Shown here in pieces: positions 7,469-17,097 of a DNA stretch of 64,000 bases. The translations under genes and the position numbers were made by a program. This stretch comes from an uncultured Selenomonadales bacterium. GTDB taxonomy: Bacteria > Bacillota > Negativicutes > Selenomonadales > Selenomonadaceae. The stretch's first letter is position 1; each line of letters begins with the position of its first letter. A model generated the notes under the pieces. The model worked only from the letters and a program-made list of their open reading frames with translations. It was not told the DNA's origin and made no database searches. The DNA is taken from NCBI GenBank assembly GCA_946407095.1, contig CAMJMR010000006.1, positions 1-64,000 on the forward strand. The letters run 5' to 3'.

Positions 7469-10400
7469 ATTTGCTCAAGACGATTTTGCCCGCCTGCTTG
7501 AGCCTCCACTTGCCGCCGACGTTTTCAAAGACAGCAGCGCGTTCGACGTAAAGCCTTGACCAGGTGCCGCCGTCAAAGTTCGATTCAAAGACGACGCCCA
7601 ATGCCCGTTCGGCGTGATGATTTTCGGTGTAGGTTTTGACGTTCGGGACGACCGCGAAGGTGTTGCCTTCGACCGCGCTCGCCCAAAAATCGCCGCTCGA
7701 TAGGCTCGACGCCTCGGCGAACTTCGGCGCAAGTTTCGGACGATTCATACGCTCTTCGACGTTGGCGCATGTGAACGCCTTGACTTTGTGGCGGCGCAAA
7801 AATTTTTCTCTGGCACGCCGCGCACCGAAGCCGCTCAACTTCGACAGCGCATTGAAGTCGGTCACGAACGCCTCGCCGAAAGAATCAGCCTTACTCGGCG
7901 CAATCTGCGCGGCAACCGAAATTTTTCTAGTCCCAAGTCCCTCGTCCCTAGTCCCTATCCAAATTTTCAGCTCGGCGATAAAGACCGGCTCAATCGCCAA
8001 AGCTCTGACGTCACGTCCGCGCTTGTCGACGAAGAAATTATTGGCGTCGCGTGTAAGCTCCTCGGCAAGTTCGTCGTCGAAGGCAATGCCCTCAGCCCAA
8101 AGTTTCTGCGCGGCGTTGAATCTGTCGACAAAAGTTTTAAACTCGCTCAAGGTGTCAATCGTCATGCCGTCGGAAATGTCTTGCGCGCTTATGAAGGAGG
8201 TCGACGCCTGCCGCTCGCCGCCCTGAACGAAATCCGCGCCTGCCAACACCGCCGAATAAGTCAGCTCGTCAGCCTCGCCGAACATGTCGCGATTGATACG
8301 CGCCTCGTCGAAAAAGTCAGCGTCATTGGCAGGACGTTCGACAATCATGCCCGCCGCCACTTCGGCCTTCGGGTGCGCGCTAAGGTGCAAGTTGAATTTC
8401 CTGTAGCCTTCAAGCCCGCTCGCCGCCGTGAAAATTTTTTCCAAGACGTTCAGATAGATGTTGCCGTCAAGCTCGGTGCCGCCCGTCAGCCAACGGAAAA
8501 TTCTTGCGCCGTTGCCGCCGACGAACACGTGCGGGATTTTGCGCTCGCGATAGTGACCGTAATCGTGAAGGACTTTAATCAGCTCGCCAAGGTAGTGGAA
8601 CAGCCCCGCCGTCGCGAATTGCGCCGCTTGCAGGACGTTTTTAATCGGCTCGCGCCCCGTCTTGAATTTGAGGTCGGCAAGATATTTTTCGCTGTGCTCT
8701 CGCATGTCGGCGTCGATGACGGCTTGCCGTTGTGTCTCGTCGTTGAGGCGGCTCGAAATTTTTTCGTCGGCGAAAAGCTCGTAATGGTCGTAAATCGGCT
8801 TGAACATTTGCCGCGCGGCGTAGCGAATGGACGTGTGGTAGACGATGCGCGGAGGCTCGCCGCTTATGACGCTGATATCGGTGGTGCCCGCGCCTATGTC
8901 GACGCAAACCGCGCCTTGTGCAAAATTGCCCGCCTTGCCGTCCTGCTTGTTGAAGTGGTAGGCCGCCGCCTTGCTTTCCGAAAAGAAAGTGCACGCGCCT
9001 TTGACCGCCTCGCGACAAATTTCTTGGAAGGAAACTTTCTGCGCCTGCGAAAAAGCCGTCGGGTAGGAAAAATTCCATTGCACGTCGACCGCGCCGTTGA
9101 AGTCGGCCTCGGCCGCCGCCTGCAAGCAAATCTGTTTGATATAAGCCGCCGTCTTGCGCCGTTGCCTGTCGTCGTCAGCCCATTTCAAGTTGGCGTCGAT
9201 GTACGCCGCGAATTGCTCGAACACCCGCGTATTTTCCGAACTCAACAGGAAAACGTGACCGTCAATCAGCGGCTGAATGTCCTTAGCCTCGCCGCCGCTC
9301 AACATGTGGAAGATGCTCAAAAACGACCCGTCAGCCCGCGCAGGGATTTGCGACGGAATGAAGTGGCGATAAGTTTGCGCCCTTGCGCCGCCCGAAGCCG
9401 TGACTTGATAAAGATGCGGCTCGAAGTTCAGCGGGCGCGGAGGATTGTCGTTATCGGCGAAGAAAATCATCGTCGAACTCGTGCCGAAGTCCACGCCGAT
9501 TTTCCACGTCAAGTCAGCGTTGCGCTCGATAAGCTTGGGCTTGTTGAGCAAAATCGCGCCGACTTCAAACGGAGCCTTGCCGGCGTGCGGCGGCGGGTTG
9601 TACGTGACGATAAAGCTTTCGGGGAAGGCGTTCAGCTTGGCGGTGAAACGATTCGCCAAAAAATTTCCCGCTTGACCGAATGGCTCGACGAAGTAAATAT
9701 CGTTGGCCAAAGCGTCGACGTCCGATTGCGCGCGCCAGTTTTCGTAGTAAAGAAAATACTCGTTCCAATCTGCGCGGCGGAAGTCGGGGAAAATTTCGAC
9801 GACGGGAACATCTCGGTCAATGTAAATCAGTTCGCGCTTGGGGTAAGCCTTCGTCCAACGAAAATCTTTGCCCGTGCCGTCGACGCCGCTAAGCGGGAAG
9901 CTGAAGTGCACGTAGAAATTTTCCGCGTCGTCACTGATTGACAGCCGCGCAGATATTTCGTCTACGGTGAACAGCTCCAACAGCTCGCGCTTAATCGGTA
10001 AAATCGGCGTCAAGTCCCGTTCGCTCAAAGAATCCATGCCTTGAAGTCTCGGCGAATTCGGGAAGGCATTGGCGGGCTCGACGACTGCCATGCGCTCGTG
10101 AAAGAAGTCTTCGGGCTTGCGGAATTCTGCGCCGTTCAAATTCGTGCGTCCAATTTTCTTTCGGTCGATAAGATTGGAGGCAGTGACTTCGTTCGCGCTT
10201 ATGCCCTGCCACACGACAAGCTTGGCGGCTTCGACGCCCTCAAACCGCGCGAAGTCACGAACGAGGTCGGGCGACACCAAAAGCAGATTTTTATTCGGCG
10301 TGAGCAGGCGGACGGCAGAATCTTCAAAGCGGGCTTCACGACCCTTAATCGTGTCGTCGAGGAGGCGGGCGATGCCGACGTGCAAGTTCAAATTCGACGC

Positions 10401-11177
10401 GACGAACTCAAAAGCCCCCTCCTCCGTCTGCGCGGCGGCAACGTCCTTTTCGTAATCGGCGAGGCATTTCAGCAAGGCGTTTGAAATTTCCTTTGCCTTC
10501 GCACCGAACTTTTCGAGCCGCTGAACTTTGCCGTAGAGATTCGCCAGCCACATCTTCAGCGCGGACAATTCGGCGGGTGACAGCAGCTTTATCGGGTCGG
10601 TCAGCGTTTGCCGATTCGCGCTCCACGGCGTGAACAGCCTCCCCGCGAAGACTTCTTCATAGTCGGCCGCGCAGGTTAAAAGCGTCGTCGGCGATGTCAT
10701 TGCCAGCGGCAGCCCGTCGAGCGTGATGACGTAGACGTCGGTAAGCCAAGCGTCCTTGTTGCCCGTCAGCGATTCTTGCGGCGCGAGCGACTTCAAAATC
10801 GCGGCGAGGTCTGAACGGTCGTCGAGCAGGTTGACTTGTTCAGCTTTCAGGTCGAGCTGTTTAATTTCCTTGAGCGCGAGCATTGCCAGCAACGCCCGCC
10901 ATTCGCCGAGAACTTTTTCGTGCAAGCCGGTGACAAATTGCCGCGCAGGTTCCAAATCGAACAGAGCCATCTTGAACAGCAACGGGCGCGCCCACATGTC
11001 GGGGATTGAGTCGACGGAGCCCATGTCCTTGATTGATTCGCCGCAGTCCAAGCCGTTCGCCAGCCCTTGGAGAAAATTTATGTCCGCTTCCTTCCAAATG
11101 CCCGCCTGGTCTTTGAGGAGCTTCGACGTGTCCTCGTTGACCTTCGGCAACATCGGGAAATATGAATTCGCCAATAG
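7467..11177 (-). CDS. Large Hsp70/actin-like ATPase of unknown function
   Basis: About 1236 residues. The central part is an Hsp70/actin-type ATPase: phosphate-1 loop IGVDFGTSSTM (about residue 562), phosphate-2 loop CVDIGAGTTDISVISG (about 758) and adenosine motif VFVGGNGARI (about 885). About 550 residues in front and 300 behind match nothing I recognise; this is about twice the length of DnaK and there is no substrate-binding domain of DnaK type. I place the start at the TTG at 11177 (MANSYFPMLPK), nine bases behind GGAAAGG; a longer TTG start at 11219 overlaps the mnmA stop but has no ribosome site. Bases 7921-7960 hold a GGGACTAGGGAC-type repeat inside the coding region, also seen upstream of metA. 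Confidence 0.75.
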   Translation of the reverse strand, partial: LLANSYFPMLPKVNEDTSKLLKDQAGIWKEADINFLQGLANGLDCGESIKDMGSVDSIPDMWARPLLFKMALFDLEPARQFVTGLHEKVLGEWRALLAMLALKEIKQLDLKAEQVNLLDDRSDLAAILKSLAPQESLTGNKDAWLTDVYVITLDGLPLAMTSPTTLLTCAADYEEVFAGRLFTPWSANRQTLTDPIKLLSPAELSALKMWLANLYGKVQRLEKFGAKAKEISNALLKCLADYEKDVAAAQTEEGAFEFVASNLNLHVGIARLLDDTIKGREARFEDSAVRLLTPNKNLLLVSPDLVRDFARFEGVEAAKLVVWQGISANEVTASNLIDRKKIGRTNLNGAEFRKPEDFFHERMAVVEPANAFPNSPRLQGMDSLSERDLTPILPIKRELLELFTVDEISARLSISDDAENFYVHFSFPLSGVDGTGKDFRWTKAYPKRELIYIDRDVPVVEIFPDFRRADWNEYFLYYENWRAQSDVDALANDIYFVEPFGQAGNFLANRFTAKLNAFPESFIVTYNPPPHAGKAPFEVGAILLNKPKLIERNADLTWKIGVDFGTSSTMIFFADNDNPPRPLNFEPHLYQVTASGGARAQTYRHFIPSQIPARADGSFLSIFHMLSGGEAKDIQPLIDGHVFLLSSENTRVFEQFAAYIDANLKWADDDRQRRKTAAYIKQICLQAAAEADFNGAVDVQWNFSYPTAFSQAQKVSFQEICREAVKGACTFFSESKAAAYHFNKQDGKAGNFAQGAVCVDIGAGTTDISVISGEPPRIVYHTSIRYAARQMFKPIYDHYELFADEKISSRLNDETQRQAVIDADMREHSEKYLADLKFKTGREPIKNVLQAAQFATAGLFHYLGELIKVLHDYGHYRERKIPHVFVGGNGARIFRWLTGGTELDGNIYLNVLEKIFTAASGLEGYRKFNLHLSAHPKAEVAAGMIVERPANDADFFDEARINRDMFGEADELTYSAVLAGADFVQGGERQASTSFISAQDISDGMTIDTLSEFKTFVDRFNAAQKLWAEGIAFDDELAEELTRDANNFFVDKRGRDVRALAIEPVFIAELKIWIGTRDEGLGTRKISVAAQIAPSKADSFGEAFVTDFNALSKLSGFGARRAREKFLRRHKVKAFTCANVEERMNRPKLAPKFAEASSLSSGDFWASAVEGNTFAVVPNVKTYTENHHAERALGVVFESNFDGGTWSRLYVERAAVFENVGGKWRLKQAGKIVLSK

Positions 11178-11215
11178 AAACACCCTTTCCAGCTTCCCGC
11201 TTTTAAAGCGGCAAG

Positions 11216-12238
11216 TCAATCGATAAGCGCGCCGCCCAAAACTTCATCGCCGTCGTAGAAAACAATCGACTGCCCCGGCGTGACGGCACGTTGAGGCGCG
11301 GCAAATGTCACGCGCAGAAAATTTTCCTCCTCGGCAACCGTGCAAGTCGCCGTTCGAGAGCCGTAACGAATTTTTGCTTGCAGAGTCGCGGGCAAGGGCG
11401 GCTTGTAAATCCAATGGGCGTCGTGCGCCGTCAACGTCTTGCCGAAAAGATTTTCGCCCGTGTCGACGACAACTTGACGATTGGCAACGTCGAGGCGCGT
11501 GACGTAGAGCGGGTGCGGCGCGGCAATGCCCAAGCCCTTGCGCTGACCGATTGTGTAGTTGGCAACGCCGTTGTGGCTGCCCAAAACTTTTCCGCTTGCG
11601 TCGACGATATCGCCCGCCTGCAACGCCTGCGCGGTCGGCTCACGGTTGGCGATAAAGCTTTTGTAGTCGTCGGCGGGCACGAAACAAATTTCTTGACTGT
11701 CGGGCTTACCGGCGACGGGCAAGCTCATCTGCGCGGCAAGCGTGCGGGTTTCGGTCTTAGAGAAGTCTCCGAGCGGCAAAACGATTCGCGACAATTTTTC
11801 GGGCGTCAAGTTGTAAAGCACGTAGGATTGGTCTTTCTTGGCGTAGACGGCCTTTTTGAGCTTGAAGCGACCGTCCTCGAAGGCAACGCGGGCATAATGA
11901 CCCGTCGAAAAAAATTTTGCGCCCAAATCGTTTGCGAAGTCGAACAGCGCGCCGAATTTTATTTCTCGGTTGCAACGGACGCAGGGATTGGGCGTGCGAC
12001 CGCGCAGATATTCCGCCACGAAATAATTTTCGACTTCGGCGCGGAAAATTTTTCTGAAGTCGGCAACGTGATGACTTATGCCCAAGTGTCGGCAAACTTT
12101 TTCGGCGTCGGCAATGCCTTTGTCGTCGTCAAGCAACATCGTCACTCCGATAACGTCGAAGCCGCGCTCAAGCAAAAGAGCCGCAGTCAACGAGCTGTCA
12201 ACGCCTCCGCTCATTGCCGCGACAATTTTTTGTTTCAT
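11216..12238 (-). CDS. mnmA: tRNA-specific 2-thiouridylase
   Basis: MnmA puts sulfur on the wobble uridine of tRNA-Lys, -Glu and -Gln. The 340-residue protein has the PP-loop MSGGVDSS at residue 9, the first catalytic cysteine in TPNPCVRCNREIKFG, the second in DSQEICFVPADD, and TIGQRKGLG. GGAGG lies seven bases before the ATG. The gene begins 18 bases after the histidine kinase stop. A CCCGCTTTTAAAGCGG palindrome lies just beyond its 3' end. Confidence 0.96.
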   Translation of the reverse strand: MKQKIVAAMSGGVDSSLTAALLLERGFDVIGVTMLLDDDKGIADAEKVCRHLGISHHVADFRKIFRAEVENYFVAEYLRGRTPNPCVRCNREIKFGALFDFANDLGAKFFSTGHYARVAFEDGRFKLKKAVYAKKDQSYVLYNLTPEKLSRIVLPLGDFSKTETRTLAAQMSLPVAGKPDSQEICFVPADDYKSFIANREPTAQALQAGDIVDASGKVLGSHNGVANYTIGQRKGLGIAAPHPLYVTRLDVANRQVVVDTGENLFGKTLTAHDAHWIYKPPLPATLQAKIRYGSRTATCTVAEEENFLRVTFAAPQRAVTPGQSIVFYDGDEVLGGALID

Positions 12239-12256
12239 GATTAAACCTCCAAAAGT

Positions 12257-13678
12257 CTAGCTTGCGACGGGGATTGTAAGGGTGAACGTCGTGCCCTTGC
12301 CAAGCTCGCTGGCAACCGAAATGCTAATCCCGTGACTGTCGGCTATCCACTTCGCTATCGACAAGCCCAAGCCGCTGCCGTTCGCCTCGCTGACCAAATC
12401 CTCGCTGTCTATGCGGAAGAAGCGGTCGAAAATTTTTTTCTGATTTTCCGGCGCAATGCCGATGCCCGAATCCGAAATGGCAAGCAAAATCTTATCGCCG
12501 TTGCGCGTCGACGAAACGCTAATCTTGCCGCCTTCGGGCGTGTACTTGACGGCGTTGTCCAAAAAAATCCTCATCATCTGCCGAATCGTCGTCTCGTCGC
12601 CGAAAATTTTCGCGGTGTCGTTCCTAAGCAGTTCGACCTCGTGCGTCTTGACGACGGTTTTCATTTTGCTCATCACGTCGCCGACTATGTCATCCAAGTC
12701 CAAAATTTTTTTGTTGAGCTTTTGGCGGTGTTGGTCGGTGCGCGAAAGGAACAACAAATTTTCAAGCAAAGCTTGCATATTCTGCGCCTCGGAGCCGATG
12801 ACTTTAAGGTTTTCCTTCAACAGAGCCTCGTCGGCGGTGCCGTAGGTCTCAATGAATTCAATGTAACCCTTAATGACGGCGGCAGGCGTGCGCAGTTCGT
12901 GAGAGGCGTCGGACACGAATTGCTTTTGCCGATTGATTCCGCCTTGCAAGCGGTCAAGCATGGCGTTGAGGGTCTTCGCCAGTTCGCTGAGTTCGTCGTC
13001 GGCGGTGCCCAAAGGGATTCGCCCTTCCATTTTCTCGAAAGCAATTTCGCGCGCCAACTCGTTCATGGTTTTAATCGGATTCAAGACGCGGCGGCTTATC
13101 AATCGCCCGAAAATCATCGCGCCGATAATCCCCAAGACGTCCAGCGCGAACAAAAGCTTTTCCAAGTCCGCCAACAGTTTCAATTCGGAAGTTATCGTTC
13201 GGAAAAAGTAAAGCGTGACGGTTTCGCCGTCGTGAGTGTATTCCATTGCGGCGCGATAGATATACGCCGAGCCTATTTGCGAAATGGCGAATTCGTCGTC
13301 GGCAAAGAGCGGCGGCTCCTTCAAGCGTCCCTCGTCGAACATTTCAATCGACGGATAATTTTCGTCGGTGTCGATAAAAACTTCGCCGTCCTCGTCGACG
13401 ACCCTGAGCACCACGCCCGTCACCAACGCTCCACGAAACGAATTCGGATTGAAGGCAATGTAATTCGACTCCAAAGCCTCCAAGACGATTTGAATTTTTG
13501 CCATGCTGTAGCGCAAAGTTTTTTCGGCGGGCGAGTAGAGCGCGTTCATGACGCCGAGCCACATTACCGCGTTTGTGATAACGAGCAACAAAATAAAGCA
13601 CGAAGCGTAAGCCAAGGTTATCTTCGTGGAAATTTCAAAGCCGTTGACTTTCCGTTTGACTTTATCCTTGATGCTCAT
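12257..13678 (-). CDS. Orphan membrane sensor histidine kinase
   Basis: The 473-residue protein has a first membrane helix (about 20-42), an extracytoplasmic domain (about 45-170), a second helix (about 175-195) and a HAMP region. The kinase core has the H-box SDASHELRTPAAV, N-box DNAVKYTPEGG, G1 DSGIGIAPE and G2 GSGLGLSIAKW. AGGAG lies about ten bases before the ATG. No response regulator gene is next to it, so its partner must be elsewhere. The signal is unknown. Confidence 0.92.
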   Translation of the reverse strand: MSIKDKVKRKVNGFEISTKITLAYASCFILLLVITNAVMWLGVMNALYSPAEKTLRYSMAKIQIVLEALESNYIAFNPNSFRGALVTGVVLRVVDEDGEVFIDTDENYPSIEMFDEGRLKEPPLFADDEFAISQIGSAYIYRAAMEYTHDGETVTLYFFRTITSELKLLADLEKLLFALDVLGIIGAMIFGRLISRRVLNPIKTMNELAREIAFEKMEGRIPLGTADDELSELAKTLNAMLDRLQGGINRQKQFVSDASHELRTPAAVIKGYIEFIETYGTADEALLKENLKVIGSEAQNMQALLENLLFLSRTDQHRQKLNKKILDLDDIVGDVMSKMKTVVKTHEVELLRNDTAKIFGDETTIRQMMRIFLDNAVKYTPEGGKISVSSTRNGDKILLAISDSGIGIAPENQKKIFDRFFRIDSEDLVSEANGSGLGLSIAKWIADSHGISISVASELGKGTTFTLTIPVAS

Positions 13679-13701
13679 GGAAATTTTCTCCTGTGCCGTC
13701 T

Positions 13702-13741
13702 ATAAAAAAATGCCTCCCCGCGTACACGTTAAGGGAGGGCA
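13702..13741 (-). terminator. Terminator after the phosphodiesterase gene
   Basis: On the minus strand an imperfect stem TGCCCTCCC / GGGGAGGCA is followed by seven T. It separates the phosphodiesterase gene from the histidine kinase. Confidence 0.6.
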
Positions 13742-13760
13742 ATTATCTTGTCGAAGGAAG

Positions 13761-14246
13761 TTAGCGCGGCTTCATGCGCACGACGGTGATTCGAGGGTCA
13801 GCACCGCGTTCGAGTTCCATAATCATGAACGAACCGCGATTTTCGTCGCGCGGGCGCGAGGCACTGCCGGGATTTAAGATAATCGGCGGCCCCATCAGAT
13901 ATTCGACAATGTGCGTGTGGCCGTAAACCGCAATGTCCGCGTTTTGCGATTCGGCTGCCTCCATTATGTATTCCTGCGTGTAGCGCACGCCGTAGTTGTG
14001 TCCGTGGGTAATAAAAATTCTGTGGTCTGCTACCTCAATGATTCTTTCGTAGCAAATATTTCCGGTCGGCCAATCGCAATTTCCTGCCACGCCGTAAACC
14101 GGAACGTCAATTAATGATTGCAAATACTCCGCGTCGGGCGTGCAGTCGCCCATGTGAAGCCACATATCCATATTTTGCGCGATGCTTACTGCCTGGTCTA
14201 TCGACGACCAATTTCCGTGAGTATCGCTTATAAGTCCAATCTTCAC
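13761..14246 (-). CDS. YfcE/MJ0936-family metallophosphoesterase
   Basis: About 161 residues. Metal-binding motifs run in the usual order: SDTHGNW, HMGDCTPD, GVAGNCDWP, ITHGHNYG and YGHTHIVE, followed by LNPGSASRPRDENRGSF. Family members hydrolyse phosphodiesters; the natural substrate is open. I chose the GTG at 14246 because it gives the family start VKIGLISDTHG. The perfect AAAGGAGG site is about 30 bases upstream, but a GTCGCGC / GCGCGAC hairpin fills the gap and would bring the two within about nine bases. The alternative ATG at 14300 has no ribosome site. It follows rdgB closely. Confidence 0.85.
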   Translation of the reverse strand: MKIGLISDTHGNWSSIDQAVSIAQNMDMWLHMGDCTPDAEYLQSLIDVPVYGVAGNCDWPTGNICYERIIEVADHRIFITHGHNYGVRYTQEYIMEAAESQNADIAVYGHTHIVEYLMGPPIILNPGSASRPRDENRGSFMIMELERGADPRITVVRMKPR

Positions 14247-14301
14247 GGCAGGTGTCGCGCTTACTTTCGCGCGACTCTCCTCCTTTCGTCTTCGATACAT
14301 T

Positions 14302-14895
14302 TCAATGAAATTTGTTTCGCAATATCAAAATCATCTCCTTGAGAGCCGCGCCGCGATGGCTGATTTGATTTTTTTCGGTGCGGGAAATTTGCGCCATAGT
14401 CCGATTGTCGCTGATGTAAAAGTAGGGGTCGTAGCCGAAGCCGCCCGTGCCCTGCGCGGCGATTTTAATTGTGCCGTCGATTTTGCCTTGCGTGATGATT
14501 TCGGTGCCGTCGGTGTCGACGAAGGCAAGCGCACACCGATAAGCCGCCTTTGATTCGGTCGCGCCGATTTTGCCGAGTTCGTCGAGAAGCTTTTGATTGT
14601 TGGTGTCGTCGTCGGCGTGATAACCCGCGAATCTTGCCGAGTGGACACCGGGCAAGCCGTTGAGCGCGTCGACTTCAAGACCCGAATCGTCGGCGAGGCA
14701 AGCGAGCCCCGTGCGCGCGGCGAAAAATTTTGCCTTGATAAGCGCGTTGTCCTCAAAGGTCGTGCCGTCCTCCACAGCGTCGGGCATTTCGGGGAAGTCG
14801 GCAAGCGATAAAATTTCGACGGGCAAATCTTGCAGGGCGAGGCGCATCTCTTTGACTTTATCCGAGTTCTTCGACGCAAGCACAATTTTTTTCAT
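14302..14895 (-). CDS. rdgB: XTP/dITP diphosphatase (non-canonical purine NTP pyrophosphatase)
   Basis: House-cleaning enzyme that hydrolyses XTP, dITP and similar nucleotides. The 197 residues include the start KKIVLASKNSDKVKEM, TFEDNALIKA, CLADDSGLEVDALNG, PGVHSARFAG, and GTGGFGYDPYF, all diagnostic of the RdgB/HAM1 family. GGAGG lies seven bases before the ATG at 14895. The frame stays open further upstream only because a MITE-like repeat lies there. It is usually paired with rph, as here. Confidence 0.96.
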   Translation of the reverse strand: MKKIVLASKNSDKVKEMRLALQDLPVEILSLADFPEMPDAVEDGTTFEDNALIKAKFFAARTGLACLADDSGLEVDALNGLPGVHSARFAGYHADDDTNNQKLLDELGKIGATESKAAYRCALAFVDTDGTEIITQGKIDGTIKIAAQGTGGFGYDPYFYISDNRTMAQISRTEKNQISHRGAALKEMILILRNKFH

Positions 14896-14899
14896 CAAA

Positions 14900-15160
14900 C
14901 GAGCCTCCTTAAAGATTGACGCTACGAATCTTGAGGCCGTCATGGATGACGGCCGCCGGCAACAGAAACAGGGATGTTTCTTTGCCGGCACGAGCGACTG
15001 ACTGGGACGCGGGCATTGCGGCAGTGGTTGGTATCCGCACCACGCGCAGTGGTGGCTTTCTTTGCTACTTGCTTTCGACACTGAAAGAAAGTAGATTTTA
15101 AACATTAAAGCTGTTGAGACGCCGAATTGGAGCCGACAAATTCAATTTACCCCACACGCC
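14900..15160 (-). repeat. Degenerate MITE-like repeat, copy B, between rph and rdgB
   Basis: It aligns with the MITE at 25339-25604 over most of its length: the GCCGGCAAC and TTTGCCGGCAC inverted arms, the CTACTTTCTTTC-type hairpin, and the right end ACGCCGAATT...CAATTTACC. The terminal repeat has decayed (TTTACCCCACA). Its TTTAC supplies the TAA stop codon of rph, so the insertion has set the present C-terminus of RNase PH. Confidence 0.7.
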
Positions 15161-15887
15161 CCACGCGCCAAACCAAATCTCTGCCCAAGGCGTCCTTCTG
15201 CAACGAAATCAAATCGGCAATGCCACCCGCCGCCAAGTCCAACAGCTCATTCAGTTCCGTCCGCGTGAAGGGCTTCTTCTCTGCGGTTATCTGCACTTCG
15301 ACGAGTTCGCCCGCGCCCGTCATCACGACGTTGCAATCAGCCGCCGCCGCCGAGTCTTCCGCGTAGCACAAGTCAAGAATTTTTTCGCCGTCAGCCGATA
15401 TGCCCGCCGATATTGCCGCCACGAAGTCTTTGACGGGGAAGGCGCCGCCGACCGTGTAAATCGTTTCGCAAGCCTCGACCAAAGCCACGAACGCTCCCGT
15501 TATCGACGCGGTGCGCGTGCCGCCGTCGGCCTGCAGAACGTCGCAGTCAACGGTTATCGTGCGCTCTCCTATCGCCGACAAATCCGTCACAGCCCGCAAT
15601 GCCCGTCCAATAAGCCGCTGAATTTCCATCGTCCTGCCGCCGATTTTCGTTGAACGTTCACGCGCTGCCCGCTCGACCGTCGCGCCCGGCAACATCGAAT
15701 ATTCCGCGTTGAGCCAGCCCGTGCCCGTGCCCTTCAGGAAGTGCGGAACTTTGTCTTCAATCGTCGCCGCGCAGAGGACTTTCGTATTGCCGACCTCAAT
15801 CAGTGCCGAGCCCGCAGGATATTTTTGCGCCCGCCGTTCCAGCGAAATTTCGCGCATTTCATCTGCCCGCCGCCTGTCCAATCTCAA
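15147..15887 (-). CDS. rph: Ribonuclease PH
   Basis: RNase PH trims tRNA 3' ends by phosphorolysis. The 246 residues begin [19 protein letters not shown] and contain [52 protein letters not shown] and the [20 protein letters not shown] tail region. The start is TTG at 15887 behind GGAGGTG. The last residues (WRVGRVG) and the stop lie where the MITE-like repeat begins. It is followed by rdgB, a common pairing. Confidence 0.96.
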   Translation of the reverse strand: MRLDRRRADEMREISLERRAQKYPAGSALIEVGNTKVLCAATIEDKVPHFLKGTGTGWLNAEYSMLPGATVERAARERSTKIGGRTMEIQRLIGRALRAVTDLSAIGERTITVDCDVLQADGGTRTASITGAFVALVEACETIYTVGGAFPVKDFVAAISAGISADGEKILDLCYAEDSAAAADCNVVMTGAGELVEVQITAEKKPFTRTELNELLDLAAGGIADLISLQKDALGRDLVWRVGRVG

Positions 15888-15986
15888 GCTCTCACCTCCC
15901 GAAAAATTTTTAGAAATGGCTTAGCCATTGTACACAAAAATATTTTCCGCCGCAATGTTTTCGCAAAAATTTTGTTCACGCCGTGA

Positions 15987-16015
15987 TTGACGAGTTTTGA
16001 GCGCTGTTGTAAAAT
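15987..16015 (+). promoter_or_regulatory. Promoter of wecA-wecB
   Basis: TTGACG (15987-15992), a 17-base spacer and TAAAAT (16010-16015). Transcription would start near 16022, which rules out the longer wecA frame starting at 15997. Confidence 0.7.
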
Positions 16016-16050
16016 TTCCCGCAGAATTCAAATGGGACGGTGTATTTGTA

Positions 16051-17088
16051 ATGACGATGTATTCGTGGGCGTTTTTCGCCGCGCTGACGGTTTCATTGGT
16101 CTTGACGCCGGCGGTGATTTTGCTTGCGGAGAAAACCGGGGCAATGGACGCGCCCAACGCCCGAAAGGTTCACAAGAAGCCGATACCGCGAATCGGCGGG
16201 CTTGGGATTTACGCGGGCTTCATGGCGGCGATTGTCTTCGTCGCGGTGAAATTCGGCTTGGACGGCGAACAGCTCAAAGAAACTGTCGGGCTGATAGTAT
16301 CGGGCAGTTTAATCGTCGCGCTCGGCTTGGTTGACGATTACAAAAACTTGCCCGCCAAAATAAAATTACTCGGACAAATCTGCGCGGCGGCGGTCTTGGT
16401 GTTGGGATTCGACGTGCGAATCGATTTCGTGACGGATCCTTTCGGCGATTACATTTACCTCGAATGGTTCGCGATACCCGCCACAATGTTTTGGCTCGTC
16501 GGCTTGACCAACACGGTCAATCTGATTGACGGGCTTGACGGCTTGGCGGCGGGCGTGGCGGCAATAGCCTCGTTCACAATCATGCTTATCGCGCTGGAAC
16601 AGAATTTCGTTTTGGTCGCGGTGTTGACGGCTGCCTTGGCGGGCGCGGCTATCGGCTTCCTGAAATACAACTTCCACCCCGCCGAAATTTTCATGGGCGA
16701 TACGGGCTCAATGTTCTTGGGCTTCATGTTGGCGGGCATCTCGGTGACGGGCGCAGTCAAATCAGTGGCGGCTATCGCGCTAATCGTGCCGGTCTTCGCG
16801 CTGGGCTTGCCGATACTCGACACGACCTTTGCGATAGTCAGACGCGTGCGCGGCGGCGTCCCAATCTTCAAGCCCGATAAAGGACATCTGCACCACAGGC
16901 TTTTGAGCGTCGGCTTCACGCAATGCCAGGCCGTGTTGCTTATGTACGTGATAAGCGCGTTGTTCGGCTTGAGCGCGATAGCTTTGACGGCGGTCAGTTG
17001 CCAAATCGCCGTTTTGATTTTGGCTGTCGTCGTGACGGCGATAATTTACGGCGTGCGCAAGTTGGGCATAGCTCGCCCCGCAAACTAG
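16051..17088 (+). CDS. wecA: Undecaprenyl-phosphate GlcNAc-1-phosphate transferase, WecA/TagO type
   Basis: Integral membrane enzyme that starts polysaccharide or teichoic-type polymers by loading GlcNAc-1-P onto undecaprenyl phosphate. About 345 residues with roughly ten hydrophobic helices. Motifs: NARKVHKKPIPRIGGLGIY, GLVDDYKNLPAKIKLL (first Asp pair), NTVNLIDGLDGLAAGVAA, FMGDTGSMFLGF and GHLHHRLL. I take the ATG at 16051 because the promoter sits just upstream. wecB begins right after it. Confidence 0.93.
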   Translation: MTMYSWAFFAALTVSLVLTPAVILLAEKTGAMDAPNARKVHKKPIPRIGGLGIYAGFMAAIVFVAVKFGLDGEQLKETVGLIVSGSLIVALGLVDDYKNLPAKIKLLGQICAAAVLVLGFDVRIDFVTDPFGDYIYLEWFAIPATMFWLVGLTNTVNLIDGLDGLAAGVAAIASFTIMLIALEQNFVLVAVLTAALAGAAIGFLKYNFHPAEIFMGDTGSMFLGFMLAGISVTGAVKSVAAIALIVPVFALGLPILDTTFAIVRRVRGGVPIFKPDKGHLHHRLLSVGFTQCQAVLLMYVISALFGLSAIALTAVSCQIAVLILAVVVTAIIYGVRKLGIARPAN

Positions 17089-17097
17089 GTGACGGTC

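Noticed and set aside
7788..9941. Open frame of 717 codons on the plus strand
   Set aside because: It lies opposite the Hsp70-like gene, whose motifs are clear. Its translation is Arg/Val-rich with no family resemblance.
14896..15105. N-terminal extension of RdgB
   Set aside because: It is encoded by the MITE-like repeat; the ribosome site and family start are at 14895.
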